A DNA stretch of 64,000 nucleotides. It comes from Comamonas terrigena NBRC 13299. Lineage in GTDB: Bacteria > Pseudomonadota > Gammaproteobacteria > Burkholderiales > Burkholderiaceae_C. The notes below the pieces were generated by a model, which worked only from the letters and a program-made list of their open reading frames with translations, made no database searches and was not told where the DNA came from. Below are positions 33,263 to 41,743 of this stretch, in pieces. Where the stretch lies: positions 2,747,001 through 2,811,000 of the forward strand of contig NZ_AP019749.1 of the NCBI RefSeq assembly GCF_006740045.1, written 5' to 3'. The position numbers and the translations under genes are program-made. Numbering within the stretch: the stretch's first letter is position 1; every line of letters starts with the position of its first letter.

Positions 33263-34055
33263 GCCGCAACACGGCGACGGCGACTGGGGCTGCGGCCACA
33301 CCGCAGCGTTGCTGCGCTGTGCGGCCTCCCCGGCCTCTACCGCAGGTGGTCTGCAGACACCGGCCACACGCCACGGCGCAATGCGCAATCCAGCACCCGT
33401 GCTGCCTGCGCGGCGGCGCCCCTGGCGGGCCGCGCGGGATAGGACGGGCGGCATGGCCCACGCACTGCTGCCCGGCCACTTGCTCGCATCCGGATAAGCC
33501 GCACCCTGGCCACCCGGCACCCTGCGCTTGTGGGCCTCGGCCCAACCCGGCGCAGGGCACCAAGCTCCGAACGCCAAGGCCGCGGCAGCATGGCGCATCA
33601 GGTTTTGGGGCATGGGAAGCGGGGGGGCCGCGGCGCCATCCGCCACAGCGACGCCACACAGGACACCGCTTCACGGCACGCGCCAGGAATCGGCCAGTCC
33701 ACCACCCAAAGGCCTCCGGTGTGGAATGTGTGTGGTGTGAGGCGATGTGTGCTGCGACGTTTGCGGAGCTGTGCGCACAGCGTGCCACGCACCTCATGCA
33801 CTACCAACCGCAGCACTGCACCAACATCCCCTGGTGCAAGCCCACACCACATGCAGCCACAGGCAACTGGCACTCGGCCAGCACTGGGCAAGGCCCGGGC
33901 CGCTGCGGACCTCGCCGATTTCACCGCCCGGCCGTCGGCAAAAGTAACTCTTCGTTAACTGTCATGGTTCGTTCAAATAACTCGTCAACCATATGCGGAC
34001 CGGAGACGTTCGATAAACACGACCCAGATATTGATACCAACCTTAGGAGCCCAGC
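33263..34055. other. Intergenic, no gene recognised; AT-rich control region at its end
   Basis: 33263-33900 is GC-rich with only implausible frames. From 33935 it becomes AT-rich (GTTAACTGTCATGG, TTCAAATAACTCG), probably the promoter of the small genes that follow. Confidence 0.5.
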
Positions 34056-34202
34056 ATGACGCATTTTTCCGCCGCCCTCTACGAGCACCTCCAGCCCCAA
34101 CAGGTCATCCCCGAGATGCCTGAACCGCGCTCCCCGGAAGAAGTCATGAGCCTGTTGGCAGAGGAATTGCCCTTCGGCGAATACAGCGTTGACGCCTTCT
34201 GA
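34056..34202 (+). CDS. 48-residue acidic protein
   Basis: ATG 34056 with TTAGGAG nine bases upstream. MTHFSAALYEHLQPQQVIPE, then MPEPRSPEEVMSLLAEELPF and GEYSVDAF. Predicted helical and acidic. A terminator follows 18 bases after the stop. It heads a row of tiny genes up to 34921. Function unknown. Confidence 0.6.
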   Translation: MTHFSAALYEHLQPQQVIPEMPEPRSPEEVMSLLAEELPFGEYSVDAF

Positions 34203-34220
34203 GCACTCCCCCGCACCACG

Positions 34221-34243
34221 AACCGCCCACCGAGGCGGTTTTT
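34221..34243 (+). terminator. Terminator after the 48-residue gene
   Basis: AACCGCC-CACCGA-GGCGGTT followed by TTT, directly before the next ribosome binding site. Confidence 0.75.
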
Positions 34244-34256
34244 ATGGGAGACCGCC

Positions 34257-34376
34257 ATGGCACCCCCCATCCAGCTCCAGCGCCTGCCGCGCCGCAAGAA
34301 GAAGCCCGCCCTCAAGCGGGCTTTGCTGTTTCTGGCCCTGCTCATCGCCGCGGTGCTGGCCGCCACCCAGCTATAA
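34257..34376 (+). CDS. 39-residue single-helix membrane peptide
   Basis: ATG 34257 with GGGAG upstream. Basic head (MAPPIQLQRLPRRKKKPALK) and one transmembrane helix (RALLFLALLIAAVLAATQL). The codons for KPALKRA form a terminator-like hairpin AGCCCGC...GCGGGCT inside the coding sequence. A paralogue with the same helix start (FLALL) and hairpin lies at 34766. Confidence 0.6.
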   Translation: MAPPIQLQRLPRRKKKPALKRALLFLALLIAAVLAATQL

Positions 34377-34583
34377 AGCCCCCCTCTCTAGCCCCTGCCA
34401 CCCACACCACCCGGCAGCCACCGATTTGCCATCGCAACCAGGTGTTGCCGCCACAGGCAGCGCGTTCAGGACATGCCGCACATCCTCATCCCGTACGGCC
34501 AGGCAGCGCAGCAGCGCAACAACGTATCGACGGCGGTATCAGCGGCTTGTTGGCGGCTTATCGGCTGCCCCCAGGAGCACCCC

Positions 34584-34769
34584 ATGCACTCCATGCACTC
34601 CATGCACCCCATACGCTTCATTTACATCCTCAACGGCCAGCCCAGCCCCAGCACCTTCAGCACCCGCAACGCGGCCTACACCGCCGCCCTGCTGCACGCC
34701 GGCAGCGTCATCGCAAGCATCACCACCGTCGGCATACAAGCCATGGACAGTATCAAAGGTATTGCGTGA
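34584..34769 (+). CDS. Small hypothetical protein with triple start repeat
   Basis: 61 residues from ATG 34584, AGGAG eight bases upstream. The first 27 bases are three copies of ATGCACTCC (third copy ATGCACCCC), giving MHSMHSMHP with three possible start codons in frame. The body (IRFIYILNGQPSPSTFSTRN, AAYTAALLHAGSVIASITTV) resembles a short beta-alpha unit. Its stop overlaps the start of the next gene (GTGA). Confidence 0.55.
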   Translation: MHSMHSMHPIRFIYILNGQPSPSTFSTRNAAYTAALLHAGSVIASITTVGIQAMDSIKGIA

Positions 34770-34921
34770 GCACCACCCCGTCACCACCCCACACCGCACC
34801 TCGCCCCCACCACCAGCCCGCTGCCTTGCGGGCTTCTCTTTTTCTGGCCCTGCTGCTGTGGCTGGCCATCAGCGCCTTCGCGCTGGCCGCGGCCGCCGCC
34901 ATCGTCTTGGGCCAGAGCTGA
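34766..34921 (+). CDS. 51-residue single-helix membrane peptide (GTG start)
   Basis: GTG at 34766 overlaps the TGA of the gene before it. Proline/histidine-rich head, then QPAALRASLFLALLLWLAIS and AFALAAAAAIVLGQS as transmembrane helix. Like the 39-residue peptide at 34257 it carries a hairpin AGCCCGC...GCGGGCTT over the codons before the helix and the shared bases TTTCTGGCCCTGCT. Confidence 0.55.
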   Translation: MSTTPSPPHTAPRPHHQPAALRASLFLALLLWLAISAFALAAAAAIVLGQS

Positions 34922-35313
34922 TCGGCACAGACACCACCGCACAACAACGCCACCAGCCACGCAGAGGCAGGCACCGCCCGGGCTGTTGCTGCGTTGCTGG
35001 CGGCTGTTTGTTGCTGGGTGACCACAGGCACCGCATCGCCAACCACTCCCAGGCCAAGCAACGGCGCTGCGCCCCATAGTCCAGCAAAGGCTGGGCAGCC
35101 GTGTCTCGACGCGGAGCCACATGGTCGGAGTGGGCACCACCGCGGCACCCGTACAACATGCCAGAAAAAAGCCACGGCATGGCTGCAGTGGCTTGTATTC
35201 TTTCGAGAGTTCTGAGGCATGTGAACACGCGCCCAACAGATTCCAGGCGGCGCGCTCGCAGATCGCCGATCTGCGCACCACGGTTTCTCGCCAGCCGCTC
35301 TTGTACCTTTTTC
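34922..35313. other. Intergenic, carrying a copy of the tRNA-Lys terminator
   Basis: No gene. The 39 bases at 35163-35201 match the terminator behind tRNA-Lys (37918-37956) at all but four or five positions, including AGAAAAAAGCCAC and CAGTGGCTTGTATTCT. Confidence 0.7.
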
Positions 35314-35334
35314 ATGACCAATAAAAGAAACACG

Positions 35335-35655
35335 ATGCGCCCCATCCCACCATTGCCCTGGCAATTGCTGCTGACGCTAATCCCCTCCTTGCTGCTGGCG
35401 CCGCTGTCGGCACAGGCGTCCTGCTACAAGCCATCGATGAGCTCCTATTCAGAGCCCTCCCTGCCTTCCAGGCCCTTCAAACCGTACTGCGCCGCCATCA
35501 AGACCTGCCTGCCATGGGAGGTCGACAAATACCAGCGCGAGATGGAGAACTACGTGGAAGAGCTCAAGCGCTACGTGCAGCAAGCGCACAAGGCCGCCCA
35601 CGCCTACGCGGAGGACGCGGTCAAATACGCCAAGTGCGAATTGAACGAAGAGTGA
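35335..35655 (+). CDS. Small exported coiled-coil protein
   Basis: 106 residues from ATG 35335 (an in-frame ATG at 35314 is possible; neither has a strong ribosome binding site). Signal peptide at 1-29 (LLLTLIPSLLLAPLSAQA), a cysteine- and proline-containing segment (SCYKPSMSSYSEPSLPSRPF, CAAIKTCLPWEV) and a C-terminal helix (DKYQREMENYVEELKRYVQQ, AHAYAEDAVKYAKCELNEE). Four cysteines could form disulphides in the periplasm. Function unknown. Confidence 0.6.
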   Translation: MRPIPPLPWQLLLTLIPSLLLAPLSAQASCYKPSMSSYSEPSLPSRPFKPYCAAIKTCLPWEVDKYQREMENYVEELKRYVQQAHKAAHAYAEDAVKYAKCELNEE

Positions 35656-36275
35656 CGACGCCCTGCCCTGCAGCCCCCCTCCCCTCCTCGTCGGCACCTG
35701 TGTGATGGGAAGCGGCAGGGCCTGTTGCGGCGCCTGAAGGCGCCACGGACGGGACTGTCCCAGCCTGGCCTGGGCGGGAATGGCCTGCCCCGCACACAGC
35801 CGCCCTGCATAGCACGGCTGCACAGGCAGGCAAAACCTCCGCACCGAACTGCCTCGATCTTGCATGCTTGCGGGCAAGGAGGCTTTACTGTCCTGTCATG
35901 GTATGTCCTAGCGGGCCTGCCGTCAGAGACGTGGAGGTACGCCGCACACCCGGGGTGAGGCTCCTGCACTGCCCGTCTGGGCCACATGGCTGCGTGCAAT
36001 GCAATGGCCGCCCCCATGCCCCCCACGCTCCCCCCATGCAAGGCAATTTGCTTAAAGAGCAGTTCACGCAATCCGCACATGCGCCAGATCTGCTTGCGCC
36101 CCTGTGCCCTTCCCTTACCCCCTCCCCACCAGCCCGCCCGGCACATGCCGCGCGGGCTTTGTCTTTTGGCGCCCTAGGCCTACCCCAGCATGTCTACAGC
36201 GCAACCAAAATGGCTTGACCTGCTTGCCAGCACCTTGCTTCAAGGTCGCTTGTGCGCCCATCCAAGGACCCATCC
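35656..36275. other. Intergenic, no gene recognised; one plus-strand hairpin
   Basis: A hairpin AGCCCGC...GCGGGCT followed by TTGTCTTTT at 36131-36165 is terminator-like. Frames in this interval have unlikely compositions. Confidence 0.5.
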
Positions 36276-36794
36276 ATGAATGACACGCTCCACGCCATCA
36301 CCAGCACCATTGCCAGTGAGTTTTCCGATGTACCAGACGCTGCCCAGGCCACCAGAATCGTGGTTCGCCTGTTCCTGGCCGCCGTCTTGGGCGGGCTGCT
36401 TGGCTGGCAACGGGAGGCCAACGGCAAAGCCGCCGGATTGCGCACCCATATGCTGGTGGCCATGGGATCGGCATTGATCGTGCTGGTATCGCTGCAATCC
36501 GGGGTGGATACCGCGAATGCGGCACGCGTCGTACAAGGGGTCATCACCGGCGTCGGCTTTCTTGGTGCCGGAGCGATCCTGAAATCCGATGGCGAGAACG
36601 CAGCCCCCCATGTCAAAGGCCTGACCACTGCCGCCGGACTGTGGCTCACCGCCGCTATCGGTGTCTGTGCAGGACTCGGTGAAGAAGCCACCGCAGTCAT
36701 CAGCACCATCTTTGCGCTCCTGATCCTGAGCGTGATTCCCATGCTGACCAAAAGCGGCCCATCCAGACAGACACCGAAATCAGACCAGCCCTGA
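36276..36794 (+). CDS. MgtC/SapB-family membrane protein
   Basis: 172 residues from ATG 36276, AAGGA upstream. The MgtC signature is clear: RLFLAAVLGGLLGWQREANG, KAAGLRTHMLVAMGSALIVL, ARVVQGVITGVGFLGAGAIL and VKGLTTAAGLWLTAAIGVCA. Four to five membrane helices; the soluble C-terminal domain of longer members is absent. MgtC proteins are linked to growth at low magnesium and to inhibition of F-type ATPase. No Mg2+ riboswitch was recognised upstream. Confidence 0.88.
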   Translation: MNDTLHAITSTIASEFSDVPDAAQATRIVVRLFLAAVLGGLLGWQREANGKAAGLRTHMLVAMGSALIVLVSLQSGVDTANAARVVQGVITGVGFLGAGAILKSDGENAAPHVKGLTTAAGLWLTAAIGVCAGLGEEATAVISTIFALLILSVIPMLTKSGPSRQTPKSDQP

Positions 36795-36925
36795 GCAAAG
36801 GAGCAGGTCACACATCGGTCTCGCTAACAACCGAGATCACACAACCCCGACCAATCACTCCACAGACACTTTATTAAAAGGAAACCCATACTGGGATTTA
36901 ACGGCCTGCATGCGAGCGTCGTTGC

Positions 36926-37177
36926 ATGACCGGACACACGCCTCACAACGTCCACGCCGACTCGGCCGACTTCATACGCGCCTTGGGCCCCGTAACCAAA
37001 CAGGGACTGGCTTTGAGCCAGTTGGATGCGTCCAAAATTCGCGAAGGCATCGCGGCCGCAATCGGAATGAGTGATGCGGAGCTGGCCCACCAGCTGTCCA
37101 AGGCCCAACGGGCAAAAAGCCAGGCAGACATAGACGCAGAGACGACCAGGCTGATACAGGCCATGCAGTCTCACTGA
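36926..37177 (+). CDS. Small helical hypothetical protein
   Basis: 83 residues from ATG 36926, with no clear ribosome binding site. Helical throughout (ADFIRALGPVTKQGLALSQL, AAAIGMSDAELAHQLSKAQR, IDAETTRLIQAMQSH). A hairpin CCCGC-CACCGT-GCGGG plus TTTT at 37216-37236 follows. Family unknown. Confidence 0.5.
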   Translation: MTGHTPHNVHADSADFIRALGPVTKQGLALSQLDASKIREGIAAAIGMSDAELAHQLSKAQRAKSQADIDAETTRLIQAMQSH

Positions 37178-37335
37178 ACAAGCCCCCACACCACCCGCCC
37201 CGCCAGTCCCGCCAGCCCGCCACCGTGCGGGGTTTTCTGTTTCTGCCCCGTGGCCACGCCACGCCCCAACAACCCCAGCAGCCACATCCATCCAGTGCTG
37301 CAGCGTGCTATCGGGTCTGGCGACCCGTGCGTCTG

Positions 37336-37659
37336 TTAACGCCCCACCAAGCCGCCATACAGCACCAGTGACGCCACCAGCAGCGCGGTCACAACCACCG
37401 CGGTCTTTGCGCTTCGCTGCCATACCACCGGACCCGCGTATCGGTCGGCAGACTTCCAGGTCGCAGCCCACCATGCGAACATGAAGACGAAGAAATACAC
37501 CCAGAGCATGGCTTTGAGAAACGGAACCATGGTGGCCGCGATGTACATGGCAGCAAGCCAGACGGCGAAACCACCCACACCGCCCCAGAACACGGTCCCC
37601 AGCGAATGGCTGCCAAAAAGATAGCCCGGAAGCAAACGTGAAGGACTTTGTGTGCGCAT
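37336..37659 (-). CDS. Three-helix membrane protein
   Basis: 107 residues from ATG 37659 (another ATG three codons upstream). Hydrophobic segments at about 22-42 (FWGGVGGFAVWLAAMYIAAT), 48-66 (AMLWVYFFVFMFAWWAATW) and 84-104 (TAVVVTALLVASLVLYGGL). Tryptophan-rich loop KSADRYAGPVVW. Unknown family. Confidence 0.55.
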   Translation of the reverse strand: MRTQSPSRLLPGYLFGSHSLGTVFWGGVGGFAVWLAAMYIAATMVPFLKAMLWVYFFVFMFAWWAATWKSADRYAGPVVWQRSAKTAVVVTALLVASLVLYGGLVGR

Positions 37660-37732
37660 GGTGCTCATTGGGTGGATGACGCAACCGAGCATACACAAGT
37701 CACGCCGTTCACCGCATTCGCGCCTTCCCAAG

Positions 37733-37752
37733 CCCCGCCACTGCGGGGTTTT
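37733..37752 (+). terminator. Plus-strand hairpin with T-run and no gene in front
   Basis: CCCCGC-CACT-GCGGGG then TTTT. The plus strand upstream of it carries only the 5' end of a minus-strand gene. Confidence 0.7.
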
Positions 37753-37917
37753 GCTTGTGAATGCCCGCATGACCACACCACGCTGCGACGCCGGCCGTGC
37801 CGCGCCCCAGCCGCCCCCAAACTGAGCGGCACCGGTCTCAGAAAACCGCAAGTACGCTACATCGAGCGGGGTGCGCATGGAGGTTTGCACATGGCACTTG
37901 CGCATGAAACATGGGCA

Positions 37918-37956
37918 AGAAAAAAGCCACTGTATTGCTACAGTGGCTTGTATTCT
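37918..37956 (-). terminator. Terminator of tRNA-Lys
   Basis: GCCACTGTA-TTGC-TACAGTGGC, a perfect 9-base stem, with six U on the minus strand, starting one base after the CCA end. A near copy lies at 35163-35201. Confidence 0.85.
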
Positions 37957-37957
37957 G

Positions 37958-38033
37958 TGGTGGGTCCTGCGAGATTCGAACTCGCGACCAACGGATTAAA
38001 AGTCCGCTGCTCTACCGACTGAGCTAAAGACCC
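37958..38033 (-). tRNA. tRNA-Lys (anticodon TTT)
   Basis: 76 bases with all arms: acceptor GGGTCTT/AGGACCC, anticodon loop CTTTTAA (anticodon TTT), T loop TTCGAAT, discriminator A and encoded CCA. It lies next to the Tol-Pal genes, an arrangement found in many proteobacteria including E. coli, so it is a chromosomal landmark. Confidence 0.97.
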
Positions 38034-38095
38034 ACACGCCTTGCAAATCAAGAAGTTGTCTTAATCAGCGAAGAATTCGATTGTAGCATGAAGAT

Positions 38096-38929
38096 TTAGG
38101 TGGTCTTGGAAGATCCGGCAGAAAGTTGCTCCAGCACCCAGCCCGCCGCACACTGGCCGAACGTGGCGGTCACGGCCACCACGGAACCATAGCCATGGCA
38201 GTTCAGGCTGCCGTCACCCTGCGACAGCTGGCACGATGCATCGGGCGGTGCCACGGCCTCGCGGCTGAACACGCAGGTCACGCCCATCTTCTTGCCGTCA
38301 CGCGGCGCGCCATATTCCTTGCGCAGGCGGTAGCGCAGTTGCGCCAGCAGGGGGTCGTGCGTGGTGGCAGACACATCGTCCACATCCACCTTGTGCGCCA
38401 GGCGCTTGCCGCCGGCGGCCCCCACCGCAATAAAGGGGTAGCGGCGCTTGCGTGCATGCACCGCCATGGCCAGCTTGGCCTTGACCTGGTCGCAGGCATC
38501 GATCACGGCATGGGCGCCTGCGGGCAGCAGCTCCAGCCAGTTCTCGGGCGTCACGAAATCTTCCACACAGTGCACCACGCAGTGCGGGTTGATCTGCGCA
38601 ATCCGCTGGCGCATGGCGTCCACCTTGGCCATGCCCACGGTGGAGGTCAGCGCATGGATCTGGCGGTTGATGTTCGACTCCGCCACATTGTCCAGGTCGA
38701 TCAGCGTCAAGGTGCCCACGCCGCTGCGGGCCAGCGCTTCGGCCGTCCAGGAGCCCACGCCGCCGATGCCCACCACCACCACATGCGCTGCGCGGATGCG
38801 CGCAGCGCCCTCTACCCCGTACAGCCGCTCCAGCCCGCCAAAGCGGCGCTGGAGATCGGCATCCTCCGGGGTCTCGGAAAAAGAAAGCGCCGCCGAAGAC
38901 GGCAGCGCTTGTGCGAGGTTGTCGCCCAT
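38096..38929 (-). CDS. tcdA: tRNA threonylcarbamoyladenosine dehydratase
   Basis: 277 residues, an E1-like ThiF/MoeB fold. The nucleotide loop VVGIGGVGSWTAEALARSGV (about 53-72), the Asp for ribose binding in LIDLDNVAESNINRQIHAL, the NRQ/H motif, and the C-terminal GYGSVVAVTATFGQCAAGWV are typical of TcdA (CsdL). It dehydrates t6A37 of tRNA to the cyclic form ct6A in an ATP-dependent reaction, helped by a CsdA/CsdE sulfur relay. Start overlaps the cpoB stop by one base (TAATG). Confidence 0.9.
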   Translation of the reverse strand: MGDNLAQALPSSAALSFSETPEDADLQRRFGGLERLYGVEGAARIRAAHVVVVGIGGVGSWTAEALARSGVGTLTLIDLDNVAESNINRQIHALTSTVGMAKVDAMRQRIAQINPHCVVHCVEDFVTPENWLELLPAGAHAVIDACDQVKAKLAMAVHARKRRYPFIAVGAAGGKRLAHKVDVDDVSATTHDPLLAQLRYRLRKEYGAPRDGKKMGVTCVFSREAVAPPDASCQLSQGDGSLNCHGYGSVVAVTATFGQCAAGWVLEQLSAGSSKTT

Positions 38930-39699
38930 TACTTCAGTCGCGCCAGACGGTCTTTGGCCGCCACGGCGGCTTCCGAATTCGGATAGGCCTTCAGCAGGTC
39001 TTCCAGTGTCTTGCGCGCGGCCTTGGTGTCCTTCATCTCGATCTGGCAGTTCGCAATCGACAGCGTGGCTTCGGGCGCACGCTCGTGATTGGGAACCGCT
39101 GCCAGCATGGAGCGGAAGTTGGCAATCGCCTCCTTGTAGTCACGCCCGGCGTACTGCGTGTTCCCCAGCCAGAAACGGGCCGAGGGCACGTAGCCGCTCT
39201 TGGGGTAGGCGTTCACGAAAGCGGCAAAAGCCTTGCGCGCTTCAGGAAACTGGCCGCCACGGAACTGCGCCAGTGCGGCGTCGAAGTCCCGTTTCTCGGC
39301 CGGGTCGGCAGTGAACTGCTGACCATCCACCGTCACCTGAACCGGCTCGAACTGGCGCAGGCGTTCATCCACGCCTTGTGCAATGTCCTTTTGCTTGCGC
39401 TGCAGCTCCGACGCCTCACGCACCAACTGCTCGTTCTGACCGGTCAGACGTGCGACGTCCGAGCGCAAGGACTCGATCTGCTGCTGCAGATCCAGCACGC
39501 TGCGGCGCACCTGCGACATTTCGTCGTTGTGGCGCTGCTGCATGGCATCCACGCGCTGGCGCACCTCCAGGATGGCACGGCGCGCTTCGTCATCGGAAAA
39601 AAGGGCAGCCTGGGATGCGGTTGCAGTGATCGCCAGCAAAGCGGCGGCACACACACCACGCAGGCGCGGCAGACGGAGTTCGGAGCTAGCAGACATCAT
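38929..39699 (-). CDS. cpoB: Cell division coordinator CpoB (YbgF)
   Basis: 256 residues. Signal peptide about 1-31 (GVCAAALLAITATASQA), N-terminal trimeric coiled coil (about 35-105: ILEVRQRVDAMQQRHNDEMS, RSVLDLQQQIESLRSDVARL) that binds TolA, and TPR repeats from about 135 (DFDAALAQFRGGQFPEARKA, ARFWLGNTQYAGRDYKEAIA). Periplasmic; links peptidoglycan synthesis to outer-membrane constriction. Translationally coupled to pal (TGATG). Confidence 0.92.
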   Translation of the reverse strand: MMSASSELRLPRLRGVCAAALLAITATASQAALFSDDEARRAILEVRQRVDAMQQRHNDEMSQVRRSVLDLQQQIESLRSDVARLTGQNEQLVREASELQRKQKDIAQGVDERLRQFEPVQVTVDGQQFTADPAEKRDFDAALAQFRGGQFPEARKAFAAFVNAYPKSGYVPSARFWLGNTQYAGRDYKEAIANFRSMLAAVPNHERAPEATLSIANCQIEMKDTKAARKTLEDLLKAYPNSEAAVAAKDRLARLK

Positions 39700-40229
39700 C
39701 AGCGGTAGGACAGCTCAGCGCGGCGGTTTTGGGCGAAAGCGTCTTCGGTGTTGCCGGTGGCAGCAGGCTTTTCCTTACCGAAGCTCACAGCTTCCATCTG
39801 GCTGTCGTTCACACCCAGCACGCCCAGTGCACGGCGCACGGCTTCGGCACGCTTTTGGCCCAGGGCCAGGTTGTATTCACGGCCGCCGCGTTCGTCGGTG
39901 TGACCTTCGATCACGACCTTGCGGTTGCCGCTTTCCTTCATGAAGCGTGCGTGGGCTTCGATCTGGGCTTGTGCGTCCGACTTGATGCTGTAGCTGTCAA
40001 AGTCGAAGTACACGATGCGGCTCACGCCCACGGGGCCTTGGCCGTTGGCGGCGGAACCGGACAGGTCCACACCAGCCACGCTGCTTTGGCCGGTGCCAGC
40101 ACCGTTGGCGCCGCCGGAGGCCAGCGTACCGTTCTTGTTGGCCGAGTCATCCAGCTTCACGCCGGAGCTGCAACCAGCCATCAGGGCCACGACGGCCATT
40201 GCGAGGGAAAGACGTTTGAAATCGATCAT
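39699..40229 (-). CDS. pal: Peptidoglycan-associated lipoprotein Pal
   Basis: 176 residues from ATG 40229 with AAAT-spaced GAG upstream; lipobox VALMAGC gives a lipidated cysteine near residue 21. Glycine/serine linker to about 65, then the OmpA-type peptidoglycan-binding domain (VYFDFDSYSIKSDAQAQIEA, VVIEGHTDERGGREYNLALG, QKRAEAVRRALG, FGKEKPAATGNTEDA). Anchors the outer membrane to the wall within the Tol-Pal machine. Confidence 0.95.
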   Translation of the reverse strand: MIDFKRLSLAMAVVALMAGCSSGVKLDDSANKNGTLASGGANGAGTGQSSVAGVDLSGSAANGQGPVGVSRIVYFDFDSYSIKSDAQAQIEAHARFMKESGNRKVVIEGHTDERGGREYNLALGQKRAEAVRRALGVLGVNDSQMEAVSFGKEKPAATGNTEDAFAQNRRAELSYR

Positions 40230-40282
40230 TGGATTTTCTCCAAATATGGTTTGTTTTGAGGTTGCGAAAAAAGGTACTGATC

Positions 40283-41605
40283 TCAGTATTTTTGGTACGG
40301 GCCCCAATCGGGCTCTCGTATGTCTCCACTCTGACCCGCCAGTCGCGCCTTGATCTTTCCGTCGAGCGTTGTAGTCATGAGTGCTTCACGACCGCCCTGC
40401 TTGGTGGCGTAGACAATGAGTCGGCTATTCGGGGCAAAACTTGGGCTTTCATCTTCCGACGTATCGGTCACTGCCGTCACGGACCCGGATGCCAGATCCA
40501 TCACATGCAGCTTGAAGCCTCCTCCCACACGCGAAATGTAGGCCAGCCATTTGCCGTCTGCGCTGACACTGGGAGAGATGTTGTAGTTGCCGCTGAAGGT
40601 CACGCGCTGCGCGCTGCCTCCGGATGCGGACACCTTGTAGACCTGGGGCGCACCGCCCCGGTCGCTGACAAAGTAAATCGTGCGGCCGTCGCTGGAGAAA
40701 GCGGGCTCGGTGTCGATGCCGCTGCTTTGCATCAGGCGGCGGGGTTCTCCGCCCTGGGCGGAGATGGTGTAGAGCTGCGACGAGCCATCGCGCGTCAAGG
40801 TCACCGCCAGCGAGCTGCCGTCGGGCGACCAGGCAGGCGCACTGTTGGAGCCGCGGAAGTTGGCAATCAGCCGACGGCGGCCGGAAGCGATCTCATGCAC
40901 ATAGACCACCGGCTTGCGCGACTCGAACGACACATAGGCCAGTTGGCTGCCGTTGGGCGACCAGGCGGGCGAGATGATGGGCTCGTTGCTCGACAGCGCC
41001 GACTGCGCGTTTTCGCCATCGGCATCTGCCACCCACAGCACATAGCGCTTGCCGGCCTTGGTCACATAGGCGATGCGGGTCGAGAAAACGCCCTTCTCGC
41101 CGGTCAGCTTTTCATAGATGTAGTCGGCAATGCGGTGGGCCACCAGGCGCAGATCGGCCTGCGTCACGGCATAGCCCTGGCCGCCCAGGTCCTGGCCCTT
41201 GACCACATCCCACAGGCGGAAACGCACGTCATAACGGCCATCGGCCAGGCGGGTGATAGAGCCACCGGCCAGCGAATCTGCGCCCTTCTGGCGCCACACG
41301 CCCACGTCCGGGCGGGTGGTTTCATCCAGCTGCACGCCCGATGCATCCACGCTGCGGAACAGGCCGCTGCGCTCCAGGTCCGCCTTGATGATGGCGGCAA
41401 TCTTTTGGGGCGCAGTGTCTTCGCCGCGGAACGCGGGCAGCGCAATAGGCAGTTGGGTCAGGCCCACCCCGGTCACTTCCACGCGGAATTGGGCGAATGC
41501 TGGCAGTGCAGAAACAGAAGCCATGGCAGCCAGAACGCTGCGGCGTGACGCCAGCGGCACCGCCGCTGTCAAAGAGGGGGTGGTTGGTGTACGTTCAATA
41601 GTCAT
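40283..41605 (-). CDS. tolB: Tol-Pal system protein TolB
   Basis: 440 residues. Signal peptide about 1-38, with RRSVLAAMASVSALPAFA; the twin arginine is present but a Tat motif is incomplete. TolB_N domain (PIALPAFRGEDTAPQKIAAI, RSGLFRSVDASG) followed by a six-bladed beta-propeller from about 195 with repeated PAWSPDGSSLAVTL, PAFSSDGRTIYFVS and PSVSADGKWLAYIS. Periplasmic partner of Pal and TolA. First of the genes tolB-pal-cpoB-tcdA; tolQRA are not in the window. Confidence 0.95.
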   Translation of the reverse strand: MTIERTPTTPSLTAAVPLASRRSVLAAMASVSALPAFAQFRVEVTGVGLTQLPIALPAFRGEDTAPQKIAAIIKADLERSGLFRSVDASGVQLDETTRPDVGVWRQKGADSLAGGSITRLADGRYDVRFRLWDVVKGQDLGGQGYAVTQADLRLVAHRIADYIYEKLTGEKGVFSTRIAYVTKAGKRYVLWVADADGENAQSALSSNEPIISPAWSPNGSQLAYVSFESRKPVVYVHEIASGRRRLIANFRGSNSAPAWSPDGSSLAVTLTRDGSSQLYTISAQGGEPRRLMQSSGIDTEPAFSSDGRTIYFVSDRGGAPQVYKVSASGGSAQRVTFSGNYNISPSVSADGKWLAYISRVGGGFKLHVMDLASGSVTAVTDTSEDESPSFAPNSRLIVYATKQGGREALMTTTLDGKIKARLAGQSGDIREPDWGPYQKY

Positions 41606-41743
41606 TGTCAGCCATCAAGTGCCAGGGTTATCCCGGCCATCCAGATTGTGATGTTACACACAGAGCATGGAAGTGAAGACGGAAATGCCTGTGTCCATGT
41701 GTATCCCGCCATCATAGTACGGCCCCGTAGAATCCGCCCTCAC

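Noticed and set aside
31895..33646. Minus-strand open frame of 583 codons
   Set aside because: Antisense to the GAF gene and the gene at 32168, both of which have proper ribosome binding sites and normal composition.
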